64,000 nt of DNA from [Phialemoniopsis] sp. UDSM-2020 (lineage: Eukaryota > Ascomycota > Sordariomycetes > Thyridiales > Thyridiaceae), in the NCBI GenBank assembly GCA_018873225.1, contig JAEILZ010000010.1:186001-250000 (forward strand). Direction: 5' to 3'. The notes beneath the pieces were generated by a model, which had not been told where the DNA came from, made no database searches, and saw only the letters and a list, made by a program, of their open reading frames with translations. The position numbers and the translations under genes were made by a program. Shown in pieces: positions 44,122 to 56,507 of the stretch (positions are counted from its first letter, which is position 1; each line of letters begins with the position of its first letter).

Positions 44122-44260
44122 TATAGCCTAAGGATTCTAGCCCCACCCAAAAGTAGCTTTTTATACCTATTAGAACTTCTACTTAGCGGTACCTCCACCA
44201 CCAACTTCTAGCCTAATCAACAATCATCTTTTGGCCCTCATCCAATTAATCCCTTTTTCA
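44122..44260. repeat. Right LTR (139 bp)
   Basis: Direct copy of the left LTR. Six positions are A where the left copy has G, all inside TG dinucleotides, i.e. CA to TA on the other strand. Followed by TTGT, the target-site duplication. Confidence 0.9.
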
Positions 44261-44511
44261 TTGTCCTCCGATTTGGGGCATGGGATTGCTAGCTCATGAT
44301 CCGCCGCGCGCCGTCTTTCTCCCGCAACGTCTAGGAAAAGCAGGGAGATTGCCGATTAGATTTTCCCAACCATGACAGTGGTCGGAATAACGGAACAACG
44401 CACAAACTACATGTCAAGGTAGCTCCGTGGGAAGAGTATTTGCTCCCGGTGACCACAACGTCTCACGAGCTTGATGATTTCCTTGCACTATCTACAGAGT
44501 AGCTTGTCGAT

Positions 44512-46413
<1,902 letters not shown>

Positions 46414-47163
46414 CGTGACAGGCTTTACGAGAGTTGGGGAAACGCATGTGGAAAGGCGCTCTTCGATCTTGATGCCCTGGTCATATGCCAAGGTAACAGA
46501 CGCTCCACGCCCGCGATGCATCCGCTCTAGATGTATAACCACCTGATTCCAATTACAGGGAGACCAAGCAATCCCCCCCAGGCAAGTATCGTAGAGTGTC
46601 CGTTTCTCTCACGCGTACCCCGACACCCTGGTGATCCACAAGCCCGAGACCGGGTGGTCGCGTTGCCCCACCACCATTCAGGCCCGAACCCGAGGATTGC
46701 CTCTGCGCTGCTTATGCTAGGGTCCCGAGACAAACGGCGCTCTTTCCAAGGTGGGTAAAGCGCTCTCAATCCTTGTAGCTGAGAACGCAATCAGGGCTCA
46801 AACTGACCGCCTCCATATGGGAGTGCTATCATCAGATCCCTTAGCTTTAACAGGTCTCGAGCCAAAGCAATATTAAATACATGTACTTTTCATCAAGCAC
46901 ATAATTCAACCCTCAAGAGATGTTTCAAGTGAATTATACTCACAGCATTACAAGTTAAACACTAAAATAAGCCAAATAAATAGTTACTTATCATTCACCT
47001 TTTACACTACCCTAGATTTTAAGAGTAAAAAATAAAAGGATAAAAGAGTTACATAACAATGAAGTCTTTGTTGAAAAGACGTTAAGATGTCCTCTAATAA
47101 GGCTACAGTTCTTCAACTCAGCGCCAAAATCGAGGACCAGCTCTGGCGCGAATCCACCACACA
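46414..47163. other. Spacer containing a copied promoter segment
   Basis: 5' flank of the monooxygenase (to about 46850), then a decayed copy of 26217-26740 (separate entry) reaching the stop codon of the GH114 gene. No intact gene. Confidence 0.6.
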
Positions 47164-47167
47164 CTAA
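46854..47167 (+). pseudogene. Decayed, truncated copy of the 26.2-26.7 kb promoter/N-terminus
   Basis: Matches 26217-26700 in order. First comes a segment around CATCAAGCACATAATTCAAC and CCTCAAGAGATGTTT; a diverged AT-rich middle is shortened and RIP-like; then GAAGTCTTTGTTGAAAAGAC and an ATG at 47087 followed by 26 codons in the same phase as the other copy, ending at 47167. Its last bases overlap the stop codon of the opposite-strand GH114 gene. Confidence 0.75.
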
Positions 47168-48334
47168 TCCCACCGGCGTCTAGAGGGAGGATCCTCCTCC
47201 TCTGGCGGATCCTCCTCGGGGGGCTCAGGCTCGTCTCCCGTGATCAATGGGACGAAGACAGGGTTTCTATCATTGCGGTCGTTGCAGTACACAGTGTAGT
47301 TTCCGAGGCCGCAAGCGTTGCCATCCTGCTTCATGATCAGGCTGAAGTTCGTGTCGTTAGACCTGTTAGGTCCGACGGGATGGGCAACGCGGTCGCAGTA
47401 GAAGCTATAGTTGTCTACGCTAACGGGCCCCTGCGGACACAATATTGGCTGAGGGCAGTTTTCGATGTCGTCCTGAAGGACATCGCACGGTTGCACCGAC
47501 TCTGGATACTCAACCTGGAACACGGGCTTTCCACTGGAGATGTAGGGTTGCCAAGAGTCGCAGATGTCATTAGGTTCTTCCGTGTGATTGCCCGTGAGGC
47601 ACTCCTCGAGCACGGCAAAGTCGGTGAAGGGCAGCGAATTGTTGGTCAGCTCCGGGGCGTTCTTCTGCCCGATCATGAGGCCATGCTTCTGGGCTAGATC
47701 TCCAAGGCTCCTGAAGTAAGCCTGATAGTCGGTCTGTACAAGTCCCAGTCCGTTCTGAGGTTGTGACGTTGTATGGTTGAGCTGCAATCTCTGTCAGTTT
47801 CCATGATAGTGACCATCCGAAGAGAAACGAAATGATATATCATACCTTGTATCCATCAATATTGTCTGGATCAATGCCGTCGCATCCGATAGATGCAGCA
47901 AGTTCGATACGCCACTCCATGTTTCTGAGGACTACCTCATTCTTGATATCTATCCAGTGCTCTTCTGGGAACTTGAAGTATGGGTTGCCTTTCGCGACAG
48001 TTGTGAAGTTACCCAGGTCTGGGTCGTTCTCATCACCGGCATCATCGTGAACAGTGCCAACGCTGAAATAGCACAGAACAATCCTGTTATCGGGCGAACC
48101 AGCCGGGCTCGGCTTGAGCTTTTGTTTGATGATGCCTGTTCGGTTGGCTTGCCACAGGTCGATGTCCCATACGACGGCGTCTGAAGGAACTAAAGTGGGA
48201 CGAGGATCGATGGGGGCCTGGATCTCAATCTGCCACTTTACGCCGACTCCCCATCTCCCGTCCGAGATGGGAGTACGGCGGCCGAGAAGGCTACCAGACA
48301 GACTCAGGAGAGAAATAAGACTGGAGAACATCAT
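47164..48334 (-). CDS. GH114 glycoside hydrolase (endo-alpha-1,4-galactosaminidase type)
   Basis: Two exons (48334-47846 and 47781-47164) give 368 residues. A signal peptide (MMFSSLISLLSLSGSLLG) indicates secretion. The TIM-barrel family signature is clear: WQIEIQAPIDP, VVWDIDLWQAN, IVLCYFSVGTVHDD, PEEHWIDIKNE, and the acidic IGCDGIDPDNIDGY split from LQLNHTTSQP by the 64-nt intron; then GLMIGQKNAPE and DFAVLEECL. GH114 enzymes hydrolyse alpha-1,4-galactosaminogalactan, a fungal exopolysaccharide, so a role in remodelling the organism's own matrix or attacking other fungi is plausible. The C-terminus adds a Pro/Glu-rich tail (PEPPEEDPPEEEDPP) unusual for the fold. The ATG at 48334 is chosen; the codon two before it is TTG. 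Confidence 0.92.
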
Positions 48335-49309
48335 AAACAAGAATCTCCAAGGTGCTTTGATGTAGAAGCTAAAGAGTTGGCAATGAGTTCATTATGTGCA
48401 ACTGCTCTGTCCGAAGGCTGGGAAGCTGTGATTTTATACAAAATTGGAGCCTAGTCCGGATCCTTTCGTCCTTCTTGGATCAGGCATCTCATGTCATTTG
48501 TGTTACCTCAATCACATACTGAATGGTGATATAACATGGGTGTTGTTACTAGGCACAGTCATCCATCCAAAAGCATCCTGACTACCACCGAGGTTCCAAG
48601 GATTCGGAACGCTGTTTCATCTCACATCGGCAATTAAATCGCCGTCAACGCAGCCGGATGTTCCACCGAAGCCGGTACTGCACGTGGCTGTGCTTACCGA
48701 ACCCATCATGCAAGGTACTCTGTCAATGCGACCCGGACTGGGGTTAGTTTACCCGGACGTAAGCGCACACCGGTCTAGCCCAGCGCAGACCTACTCCAAG
48801 TCTACCCACCACGTCAGGTGCATGGAGTAGCCTGGCTAACAATGCAACGTTGTCAGCTTCCTGCTCCCCGAACCAGGAAACAAGCTTTATACTGAGATCA
48901 TTGATGGAAAGAAGGCCCATTTTTTGAAACAACCCATTCCGAGCTCAAAATCCGAACTAGGAGAACAGCAATGCTGACCAAACAATATTAGAACAGCATT
49001 TGAACGAACACAACCGGGACGTGCCTCGGGTAGTATCGCTAGACGTGTCGACATGCAAGTGGAAGTTGACGCAAGAGCTCAATGGCCTTGACGTCATTCA
49101 AAGTCGTGAAGTATTCAAGTATCAAGTACAATGCGATTATCATTAATAAGAAATCTATAGAGAAAAATCAAGGGAAAACAAAAGAAATCGTGTCCATCAA
49201 GAGGTATCTATCACTCAGCGCTCAAACAATAACGTCCTTCTCAAGGAAACAGACACTGGTAAAACAAGGATACATGTCATCCAAACAGTCCCAATTGAGC
49301 TAGCAGAGA
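48335..49309. other. Intergenic region, 1 kb
   Basis: 5' flank of the GH114 gene and 3' flank of the SDR gene. Short open frames only (for example 48744-48932), none credible. Confidence 0.55.
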
Positions 49310-50351
49310 TCACTGGTAAGCCTTGATCTGCTCCTCGGTCCAATTCCAGAAGGTGTCGGCTTCGCCAGACCCACCCTGGGACTGGGGCGTGACACTCTTC
49401 GTCAGTTCCTTGGTGACGTTGCAAAGTCTTCCCCAGGGAGCCACTAAAAAGAGGAATTGGTTAGTTGTTGTTCACTGAACGGGGACATGTATAAAGCCAG
49501 CACTTACCGAAACTGCCGGTCTTCTCCATAGTGATATCAGGGGAGAAACCTGCGTAGAGCTCCGTGTAGGCGCCAAAGATGACGGGGTGCAGGATGAATG
49601 TGTGCAAAAACCAGGAAACTGCGCGGCCTTGGGTCCTCCAGAGGTCTGACGCAAGGTTGCCGGGGTTCAGCGACACCGAGACAATGCCGTTGGACTTCTG
49701 TCGCTTGGCGTACTCGGAAGCATGCCAAAAGTTGCCGATCTTGCTGACAAAATACTTCTCAGAGGATGACTTATCCTTGTGGTAGTCGAGGTTGTCTGTG
49801 AGGCCTGTAGGGCTGAGGCCGAAGAGGGCAGAAGAAGAGACCCAGACGACTCGAGTAGAGCCGGCCGGCTCGGTCTTGGCCGTCTCGGCCAATGCGGGCG
49901 TGAGCAGCTTGGTGAACAGGAAGGGCGCGACGCAATTAACGCCTAATTGCAATTCTATGTTCTGTTGAGTCTTTGATCCGGCCTCGGGGAAGCCGACACC
50001 GGCATTGTTGAAGAGAACGTTGAGTCTCGTCTCCTTGCGGAGGAACTCTTCGGCGGAAGACTTGATAGTAGTGAGATCTGCAAGGTCGAGGTGGAGATAG
50101 GACATCTGCCCCTCTGAATTAGGGAAAGCAGTCTTGATGTCATTGATTGCCTTGAGGGTCTTTTCCTGTGACCTCGCCGCCAGGTACACTTTGGCGTTCT
50201 TCGAGTACAGGATCTGGGCTAGTTCCTTGCCGACGCCGGTGTTGGATCCAGTCACGATGTAGACATGGTCCTTGAGGTCGTGGAGGGTCTTCTCGGTGAT
50301 CTTGGGCTTGGCATTGAAGGTTTGACCAATCATGGACCAGAGGCGCTCCAT
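49310..50351 (-). CDS. Short-chain dehydrogenase/reductase
   Basis: Two exons (50351-49508 and 49443-49310), 325 residues; the 64-nt intron has donor GTAAGT, an ACTAAC branch and acceptor TTTTAG. Classical SDR of the retinol-dehydrogenase/WW-oxidoreductase-like kind. The cofactor loop is VYIVTGSNTGVGKEL (about 30), then LHLDLADL, NVLFNNAG, catalytic Ser in VVWVSSSALFG and the YFVSK pair (Tyr-x3-Lys). The longer C-terminus with HTFILHPVIFGAYTELYAG and a Trp-rich end (DTFWNWTEEQIKAY) is typical of fungal members of 320-340 residues. It uses NAD(P)H on an unknown alcohol/ketone. Without the second exon the protein would end in an intron-read tail lacking the conserved end. Confidence 0.93.
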
Positions 50352-51106
50352 TGCAGTATTGGTGTGGGGTTTAGGTGGAAGGATGTGTGTGTAGTAGCTT
50401 GTAATTTGAGTGGAATGATTAAGTCAAGGACGGAAGATGCTTGGGCGGTGATGGCTGTCTCTTATTCTTATTTAAGATTGTTGGATTGATGTCTTGAAAT
50501 CAGGAGGCCCTGGATACGGGGTGGATCGTCGCAGCTTTATACCAAAATCAAGCCACCTACTTAGGTACTTTTAGTAGCTGTTTTGGGTAGTCAATTTCGC
50601 AAGAATGGTAGCAGGGTAAGAAGAAAGCGCGCTAATTAGTTAGCTCTTGCTCAAATCCCGCGGGTTTCAAGAAACGCCACTTACCCCACCAGCTTATTGC
50701 TAAGACATAGTACTTGCTAATCACTATTTACTGCAACTATTGAGAAAGTAGTAATTGTTAACACATAACTCGCACGCTTGACAAGGCCACACAACCACAC
50801 GGAGCCTTGGGCTTTCGTGGCCCCGCGGTGCTTTTTCTGCAGAATCCGGGCGCGAATCTCGTGAAGCTGACATTTTGACTTCCGATGCAGCCTGATGCCA
50901 CCACGTCCTCGTACAGCGGTACCTTTCGGTCGTGCCGACTTCGTGCCAAGTCTTAAGTAACAGCAGCCACAGGATTAGGGTCTTTACACCCTTTATCGAC
51001 TTCTACTCTTGGCGTTCTTCTGTTCGCAGTAAGATACGCGTGTCGGACCAGCTAGTCCAGCCGGCCATCATCGGGATACGCCGGGTTATCCCACTACCCA
51101 AAGCCC
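50352..51106. other. Intergenic divergent promoter region
   Basis: 0.75 kb between the SDR gene (minus) and the second Zn2Cys6 gene (plus), hence a shared upstream region. A CCCGCGGGTTT motif at about 50657 resembles those upstream of the NRPS-like gene. No gene seen. Confidence 0.5.
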
Positions 51107-53335
51107 ATGGAGTCGCACCAGTCGCCTTTTCAGCCCGCGGCCTACGGGAAGGCCTGCGGGGGTTGTTCCCGAGCTAAATGCAAGTGTTTCTATCGATTTG
51201 ATGGGTCGAGTTGCGAACGATGCAATCGACTAGGAAGGGTTTGCGAGCCAGCCGTACCGACCCGCAAGCGAAAGGCTCCTCACGGACAGCAGTCACCACT
51301 GCCACAGCCTCAAACCACATCTCGGCTAGAAGAAAAACTTGACGATCTTGTCTCCTTGCTCAGGTCTCAAGCAGAGGCAAAGCAAGGACCACAATCTTCC
51401 CCTGCTACGAACGAATACACCACACCCTCCACCACTCACACACTGGTCGACCAAGCAACACGTGATCCAGATATCGTCATTGATAAAGGCGCCAGTGGTG
51501 TCCAGTTGATGCGGCCAGTTGAGGATCCCGGAGACAACCAGGCCGGCTCATCGGTACTTTCACAAGATGTGTCTGTTCATGCCATCCCAGACACAATGGC
51601 TCAACAACAATTACACACGTTCCGCTCCTCCTTCCTTCCCATGTTCCCTTTTATATATCTTCCCGATGACCTACACGCATCAGACTTGAGGCAGCAAAAG
51701 CCTTTCTTATGGCTTGTCATCATGGCTCTGACTACCAAGTCTATCAGGCAACAATTCGCGATGGAGGACACGATATGGCAGATCATATCGCACAGAGCTG
51801 TGGCCCAGCACCATGCCGATCTTGACTTGCTTCTGGGTCTCATTTGCTTCACGGCTTGGTCTCACACGTTCAAGAAGGAAAGACCCTTTATGTGCACAGT
51901 GGCACAGCTAGCTGTCTCTGTCGCTCTTGAGTTGAACCTACACAGAGAATCGTCGAATATTCCCAAAACCAAACGGCTCTTTGGTGATCCAAAGCCCCAT
52001 TCACGTACGCTGGAGGAGCGCCGAGCAATTCTCGGTGTGTTCCATGTCACCTCAATGTAAGTCCCCCTACTTATCTGTCCCCCTCGCTTGCTCGCTTTCT
52101 TTCTTTCCTTTCCTCTTCTCTTTGTTTTCTAAGGAAGATGAGGAGGAAGAGGGAGAAAAAGAAAAGAAAAGGAAAAGAAAGAAAGAAAAGAAGAAAGAAA
52201 AGAAGAAAGAAAAGAAGAAAGAAAAGAAGAAAGAAAAGAAGAAAGAAAAGAAGAAAGAGAAGAAGAAAGAGAACAAGAAAAGACAAAAAAGGAAGGAGGA
52301 GGAAGAGGGGAAGAACCGAGAGAAAGAGAACTGTAGACAACAGCTGACCTGACCATTGACAGAACGTGGATCGCGTACCGTAAAACAGAGCCACTGCGGT
52401 GGACCGCCTACCTCGACGACTGCATTCGAGTCCTCACGCAAGCTCCCGAATCAAGTCTAGATGTCGCGTTGATCTTCCAAATCAAATGCTTGTTGATCAA
52501 CAACCAGTTGACTGGCCCAGATACTCTAGATGAGCCAATAGGGCCATCCACAATCCTGACTTCTGCCCTCTTAGCCCAGTTGAGGAAATTGCACTTGGGT
52601 TTACCACAGGAGGTCCGGGCAATGAGTGAGCACTCACTCCAGACACGACACAATGGCCATGGTCATCACTGTACTAACACCTTGCTAGACATGATCCACT
52701 GTTACTTCTACAACACGGAACTTACGATCTGTGAGGCAGTGCTAAGGAGGCCGCGACCCCAAGATGAGAGCGGTATGGCCCATATGCAACGGCTCCAAGA
52801 TCTGGAAGCGACGCTTGTCGCAGTCGAGAAGTGGCTACAGGTCATGTCAACGATGGGGACGGTAGACTGGGCCGGGATAAATGTCGACAACTTTGCGCAG
52901 TTCACCCATTGCCTCGTGGTGTTGTTCAAATTGACAACACTTGATGAGCCGGGGTGGGATACGGCCGAAGTGAAGAGGCGACTCGACTTGTTCGAGATCA
53001 TCGATCAGTCCATTGACCTCATCGGTCGCGTCCCACAGGATATTGGTCTCATTGAGGTGGAAGGTCCCAGGAGAGGCATATTCCCCAAGGCTGCAGCCTT
53101 GATGAAGGCTCTCAAGGCTTTATTCTTGGCCGAGGCTGGCGGGGCGCCGGCGGACTCGGAACGACAACCCGGGTCATCATCAGGGATCGCAACTCCGGTG
53201 TTCAACGTTGCCGCGGACGAGTTCCTCCTTAATCTGTCCAATGAGCCATGGTTGTCAGACCTCTTCACGGACAATTGGTATCTAGATCCCAACCTGCAGC
53301 CAGACGTCGACTGGATACCTGGCATGACGGGATAG
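51107..53335 (+). CDS. Zn2Cys6 transcription factor
   Basis: Two exons (51107-52056 and 52363-53335) encode 640 residues. The zinc cluster spans Cys 17, 20, 27, 36, 39 and 46 (ACGGCSRAKCKCF and CERCNRLGRVC), followed by basic TRKRKAP and a predicted coiled coil (SRLEEKLDDLVSLLRSQAEA). The fungal_trans-like middle region includes FRSSFLPMFPFIYLP and AVAQHHADLDLLLGLICFTAW. The 306-nt intron is several times larger than any other in this gene set because it holds a purine-only repeat; donor GTAAGT, branch CTGAC and acceptor GACAG remain normal, and the split codon is Ile. A stop directly after the donor means that read-through would truncate the protein at residue 317. Target genes unknown; the divergent SDR gene is the nearest candidate. 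Confidence 0.92.
52136..52325 (+). repeat. Purine-only repeat in the regulator's intron
   Basis: About 190 bases of almost pure A/G. From about 52181 to 52270 a 12-base unit AAGAAAGAAAAG repeats about seven times with little variation. It lies wholly inside the intron 52057-52362. Confidence 0.9.
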
Positions 53336-53937
53336 AATGATAGCGATTACAGAAGTGTAATGGACAACAAGTTCTCCTATCACATTGGGAATCATACTCG
53401 GTTCCCAATGAGGTCGTTCCCATTGAGGTCGTTCCCATTGAGGTCGTTCCCAATGAGGTCGTTCCCAATGAGGTCGTTCCCAATGAGGTCCATATCTGCT
53501 TCGTCTTATTAGAGTATATAGCCTCGATTGGCGATCTGTGCAACTATCGCGAAGGGTCGTGATGCACTGAAACTGCATCACGGGTCACGTCCAGCACCTA
53601 TCACCATCACGTGCAAGGAAATTTAACAGGTTCATTTAGCGTGTTTGCCTCCTGTCAATGCTACAGCCAGCGCTGAGGAAACCATTTGACCCCACCAAAG
53701 CTCTTCTTATCTTATCGCGCCATCAACAATGGCGGCTGAATTTTGATTTGCGTTTCACACGAGGTCGGATTGACTCACAGCAAGATAAGCAGCTCTCGCT
53801 CCCACAAGTGTCGCGTCTACTCTGCTCTGTCTCTACTCGACTTCCGATTTTGAGCCTAAGCCCACGAACCGATCACTACCTCCTCCTCTCGATTTTCGCC
53901 GAACCGCGAGAACAAAGACAATCACGACCCCGCAGTC
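53336..53937. other. Intergenic region with a minisatellite
   Basis: 0.6 kb between the Zn2Cys6 gene and the GlnRS gene. It contains the 15-bp tandem repeat at 53401 and, nearer the GlnRS start, a CT-rich leader (53810-53900). Confidence 0.6.
53401..53490. repeat. 15-bp minisatellite, six copies
   Basis: Six exact-length copies of GTTCCCAATGAGGTC; copies 2 and 3 carry T for A (CCATTGAG). It starts 65 bases after the stop codon of the Zn2Cys6 gene. A partial unit precedes it. Not a CRISPR array, since no spacers separate the units. Confidence 0.95.
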
Positions 53938-56295
53938 ATGGCGGACCTCGCAGAGAGCACCGCCAAGCTCCAGCTCGATGAGGCGACCGGGGAGATGGTC
54001 TCCAAGGGCGAGCTGAAGAAGCGCATGAAGAAGCGTGAGAAGGCTGCCCTTACCGCCAAGAACAAGGAAGCTGCTGCCGCCGCCGGAGGAGAGAAGAAGG
54101 AAGCGAAGCCCGCGCCCAAGCCGAAAGAGAAGCCCGCCGAGACCGTCATCGACCCCGAGGTTATCTTCAAGACTGGCTTCCTTGACGAAGTGTACAAGCT
54201 CCGGCCCGTCAAGCCCGTCGTCACCCGATTCCCTCCCGAGCCCAACGGATTCCTCCACATCGGACATGCCAAGGCCATCGCAGTCAACTTTGGTTTCGCC
54301 AAATACCACGGCGGCAAGTGCTATCTTCGGTGGGTACAAATCTCTTGCTGCGTTGCCTACGTCGTCGGCTAATGTCTTCCCTCGCTAGATTCGACGACAC
54401 GAACCCCGAGGCCGAGGAGCAAAAGTTCTTCGACGCCATTATCGAGATGGTCACATGGCTCGGCTTCAAGCCCTGCGACATCACCCACTCCTCCGACAAC
54501 TTCGATCTCCTGTACGAAAAGGCGGAGCAGCTGATCCAACTGGATAAGGCCTACGTGTGCCAATGTGACGATGCCGAGATCAAGCTTCAGCGTGGAGGCG
54601 AAAAGGGCACTGCTGGACCCCGGTATCGCTGCAAGCACGCCGACCAATCCGTGGAGGACAACCTGCAAAAGTTCCGTGATATGCGGGACGGCAAGTACAA
54701 GCCCAGAGAAGCTTTCCTCAGAATGAGACAAGGCAAGTCATACCAATTAAACGTGCGTCATGATCATTTCAGACTAACACTCTTGTAGAGTAAGCACCCA
54801 CGCCTCGTTGTGAGAATCTCAGACGGCATTAACATCACTATTAGCATCACCTCTGGAAACCCCCAAAACTGGGATCTCGCCGCATACCGCGTTTTGGATG
54901 TAGGTTGAACCCTAACCTCAGATGTATAGCCATCGACTAACAGTCCCAAGGCACCGCACTTCCGCACCGGAGCGAAATGGAAAATCTACCCTACCTACGA
55001 CTTTACACACTGCCTTTGCGATTCGTTCGAGGGGATTGTGAGTTGTGCTCTCCTTACATCAACCCCCACTAGAAGCTTGAAGAACTGACCAGTCTATAGA
55101 CACACTCTCTCTGCACCACCGAGTTCAGTAAGTTTACTAGATCAGAACCTCAGCGGTCGTCGAGCATGACTAACAACCATCATAGTTCTAAGCAGAGAAA
55201 GCTATGAGTGGCTCAACAAGACTCTGGGAGTCTACGAGCCTATGCAACGGTATGAATGCCATCTTCCTACCTTCATGCTCAAGATATGCTGACCCTCTCG
55301 CAGTGAATACGGAAGGTTATCCCTTTCCGGCACCGTTCTCTCCAAGCGAAAAATCATGAAGCTCGTGGACGAGAAGATCGTCCGTGACTGGGACGACCCG
55401 AGACTGTACACCTTGAAAGGCATCAAACGTCGTGGTGTCCCTCCAGGGAGCATCCTCGAGTTTGTGGGCGAGTTGGGAGTGACCACCTCCAACGCCGTCA
55501 TCTCCATCCTTCGTTTCGAGCAATGTGTCAGGAGATATCTCGAGCGCACAGTTCCTAGGCTCATGCTTGTGTTGGACCCGGTCCCGCTAGTCATTGAGGA
55601 TGCGGATGAACTCGATGGCACTTCTATCAACATTCCGTTCAGCCCCAAGGATCCCAAGATGGGATCTCACGACGTCAAATTCACCAAGACCGTCTACATT
55701 GACCGCTCAGACTTCAGAGAGGAGGCCGACCCATCCTTCTTCCGCCTCGCTCCCGGCAAGGTAACGATTGCTCTCCACTCCAGGGCCTGATCTTCCACTG
55801 ACACTGATATAGACTGTTGGCCTTCTCCAAGTCCCTTATCCCGTCAAAGCCGTCTCTTTCATAAAGGACGACGCAACCGGCAAGGTTACTGAGATCCGCG
55901 CCGTTATCGATAGGGAAGGCAAGAAGCCAAAGACCTACATCCAGTGGATTCCCACCGAGGCTGCTGGTAGCCGCAAAGTCGAGGTCCGCGTGTACAACAC
56001 ACTCTTCAAGTCGGACAACCCTAACGACGCGCCTGGCGGCTTCCTGAACGACATCAACCCGGACAACCAGATCATCTACCACAACGCATTGATCGAATCC
56101 GGTATCGATGAGGTCAAGAGAAGGGCTCCCTGGCCCGAAGCGGCTGGCGAGAGCGAGCTGGGCCAAGGTGGACCGGAGAGTGTCCGATTCCAGGGCATGC
56201 GTATTGCGTACTTTGCCATGGACTCTGACTCAACGGACGACCACATTGTTCTCAACCGGATTGTTCCGCTCAAGGAAGATGCTGGCAAGAAGTGA
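53938..56295 (+). CDS. GLN4: Glutaminyl-tRNA synthetase, cytosolic
   Basis: Exons: 53938-54329, 54389-54732, 54789 (one base), 54845-54899, 54951-55037, 55100-55127, 55186-55249, 55304-55760, 55813-56295; 636 residues. Class I synthetase charging tRNA-Gln. Motifs: a Lys/Ala-rich N-terminal extension (about 20-70), [17 protein letters not shown] (HIGH), [42 protein letters not shown], and the KMSKS equivalent [13 protein letters not shown]; then the anticodon-binding beta-barrels. It lacks the long N-terminal domain of yeast Gln4. The region 54733-54844 is peculiar: a GC-AG intron of 56 nt, a one-base exon and a 55-nt intron restore the family's RMRQ-D-...[13 protein letters not shown] single 90-nt GC-AG intron (54733-54822) also keeps the frame but adds seven residues and lacks a branch site. 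Intron 54900-54950 uses an AAG acceptor. Confidence 0.95.
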
Positions 56296-56507
56296 ACCGA
56301 TAATCTGGCAAAGTCATCACGGCGTCGCGGTCAAGTAGAGGTTATGGGTTGAGTTTAGCGTTAGTGAAAATGAAAAGGAAGACTCTACTGAAATTGTTTC
56401 ATGGAAGGCACCCCAATTTCCTCGGTCGTCATGGTTGATCATGACCATCAAATATCGGCTTTATTTTTGGAACAAGTATTTACACTGCAAAGGCCTCCAC
56501 TGATACC

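Larger units (their letters stand above)
34418..44260. mobile_element. RIP-degraded LTR retrotransposon, 9.84 kb
   Basis: Bounded by two 139-bp direct repeats, starting TGTAGCC (TATAGCC in the right copy) and ending in CA (TA in the left copy), and flanked by a 4-bp duplication TTGT (34414-34417 and 44261-44264). The 9565-bp interior is almost pure A/T; remaining C and G sit mainly in CT, CC and AG contexts, while CA, TG and CG are nearly absent, the footprint of repeat-induced point mutation. No frame of useful length survives, so gag/pol order and the family (Ty3 or Ty1 type) cannot be read. The interior is long for one element with such short LTRs, so a nested element is possible. It lies between the Zn2Cys6 gene and the PheA/TfdB-type monooxygenase. 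Confidence 0.9.

Noticed and set aside
46414..46542. Upstream in-frame extension of the PheA/TfdB-type monooxygenase from 46542
   Set aside because: Adds 43 residues without family similarity before the flavin-binding strand; 46413 gives a normal N-terminus.
52067..52441. Phe/Ser- or Lys/Arg-rich open frames of 70-124 codons in several phases
   Set aside because: They are translations of the purine repeat inside the regulator's intron; a simple repeat keeps all frames open.
53401..53490. CRISPR-like direct repeats
   Set aside because: Units are contiguous 15-mers without spacers, in a eukaryote; it is a minisatellite.
54733..54822. Single 90-nt GC-AG intron in the GlnRS gene
   Set aside because: In frame, but it adds seven residues inside a conserved region and has no branch site near the acceptor; kept only as the alternative to the one-base-exon model.
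54944..54950. CAG acceptor at 54943 for the next GlnRS intron
   Set aside because: It would shift the frame and lose the [19 protein letters not shown] core; the AAG seven bases on is the in-frame acceptor.
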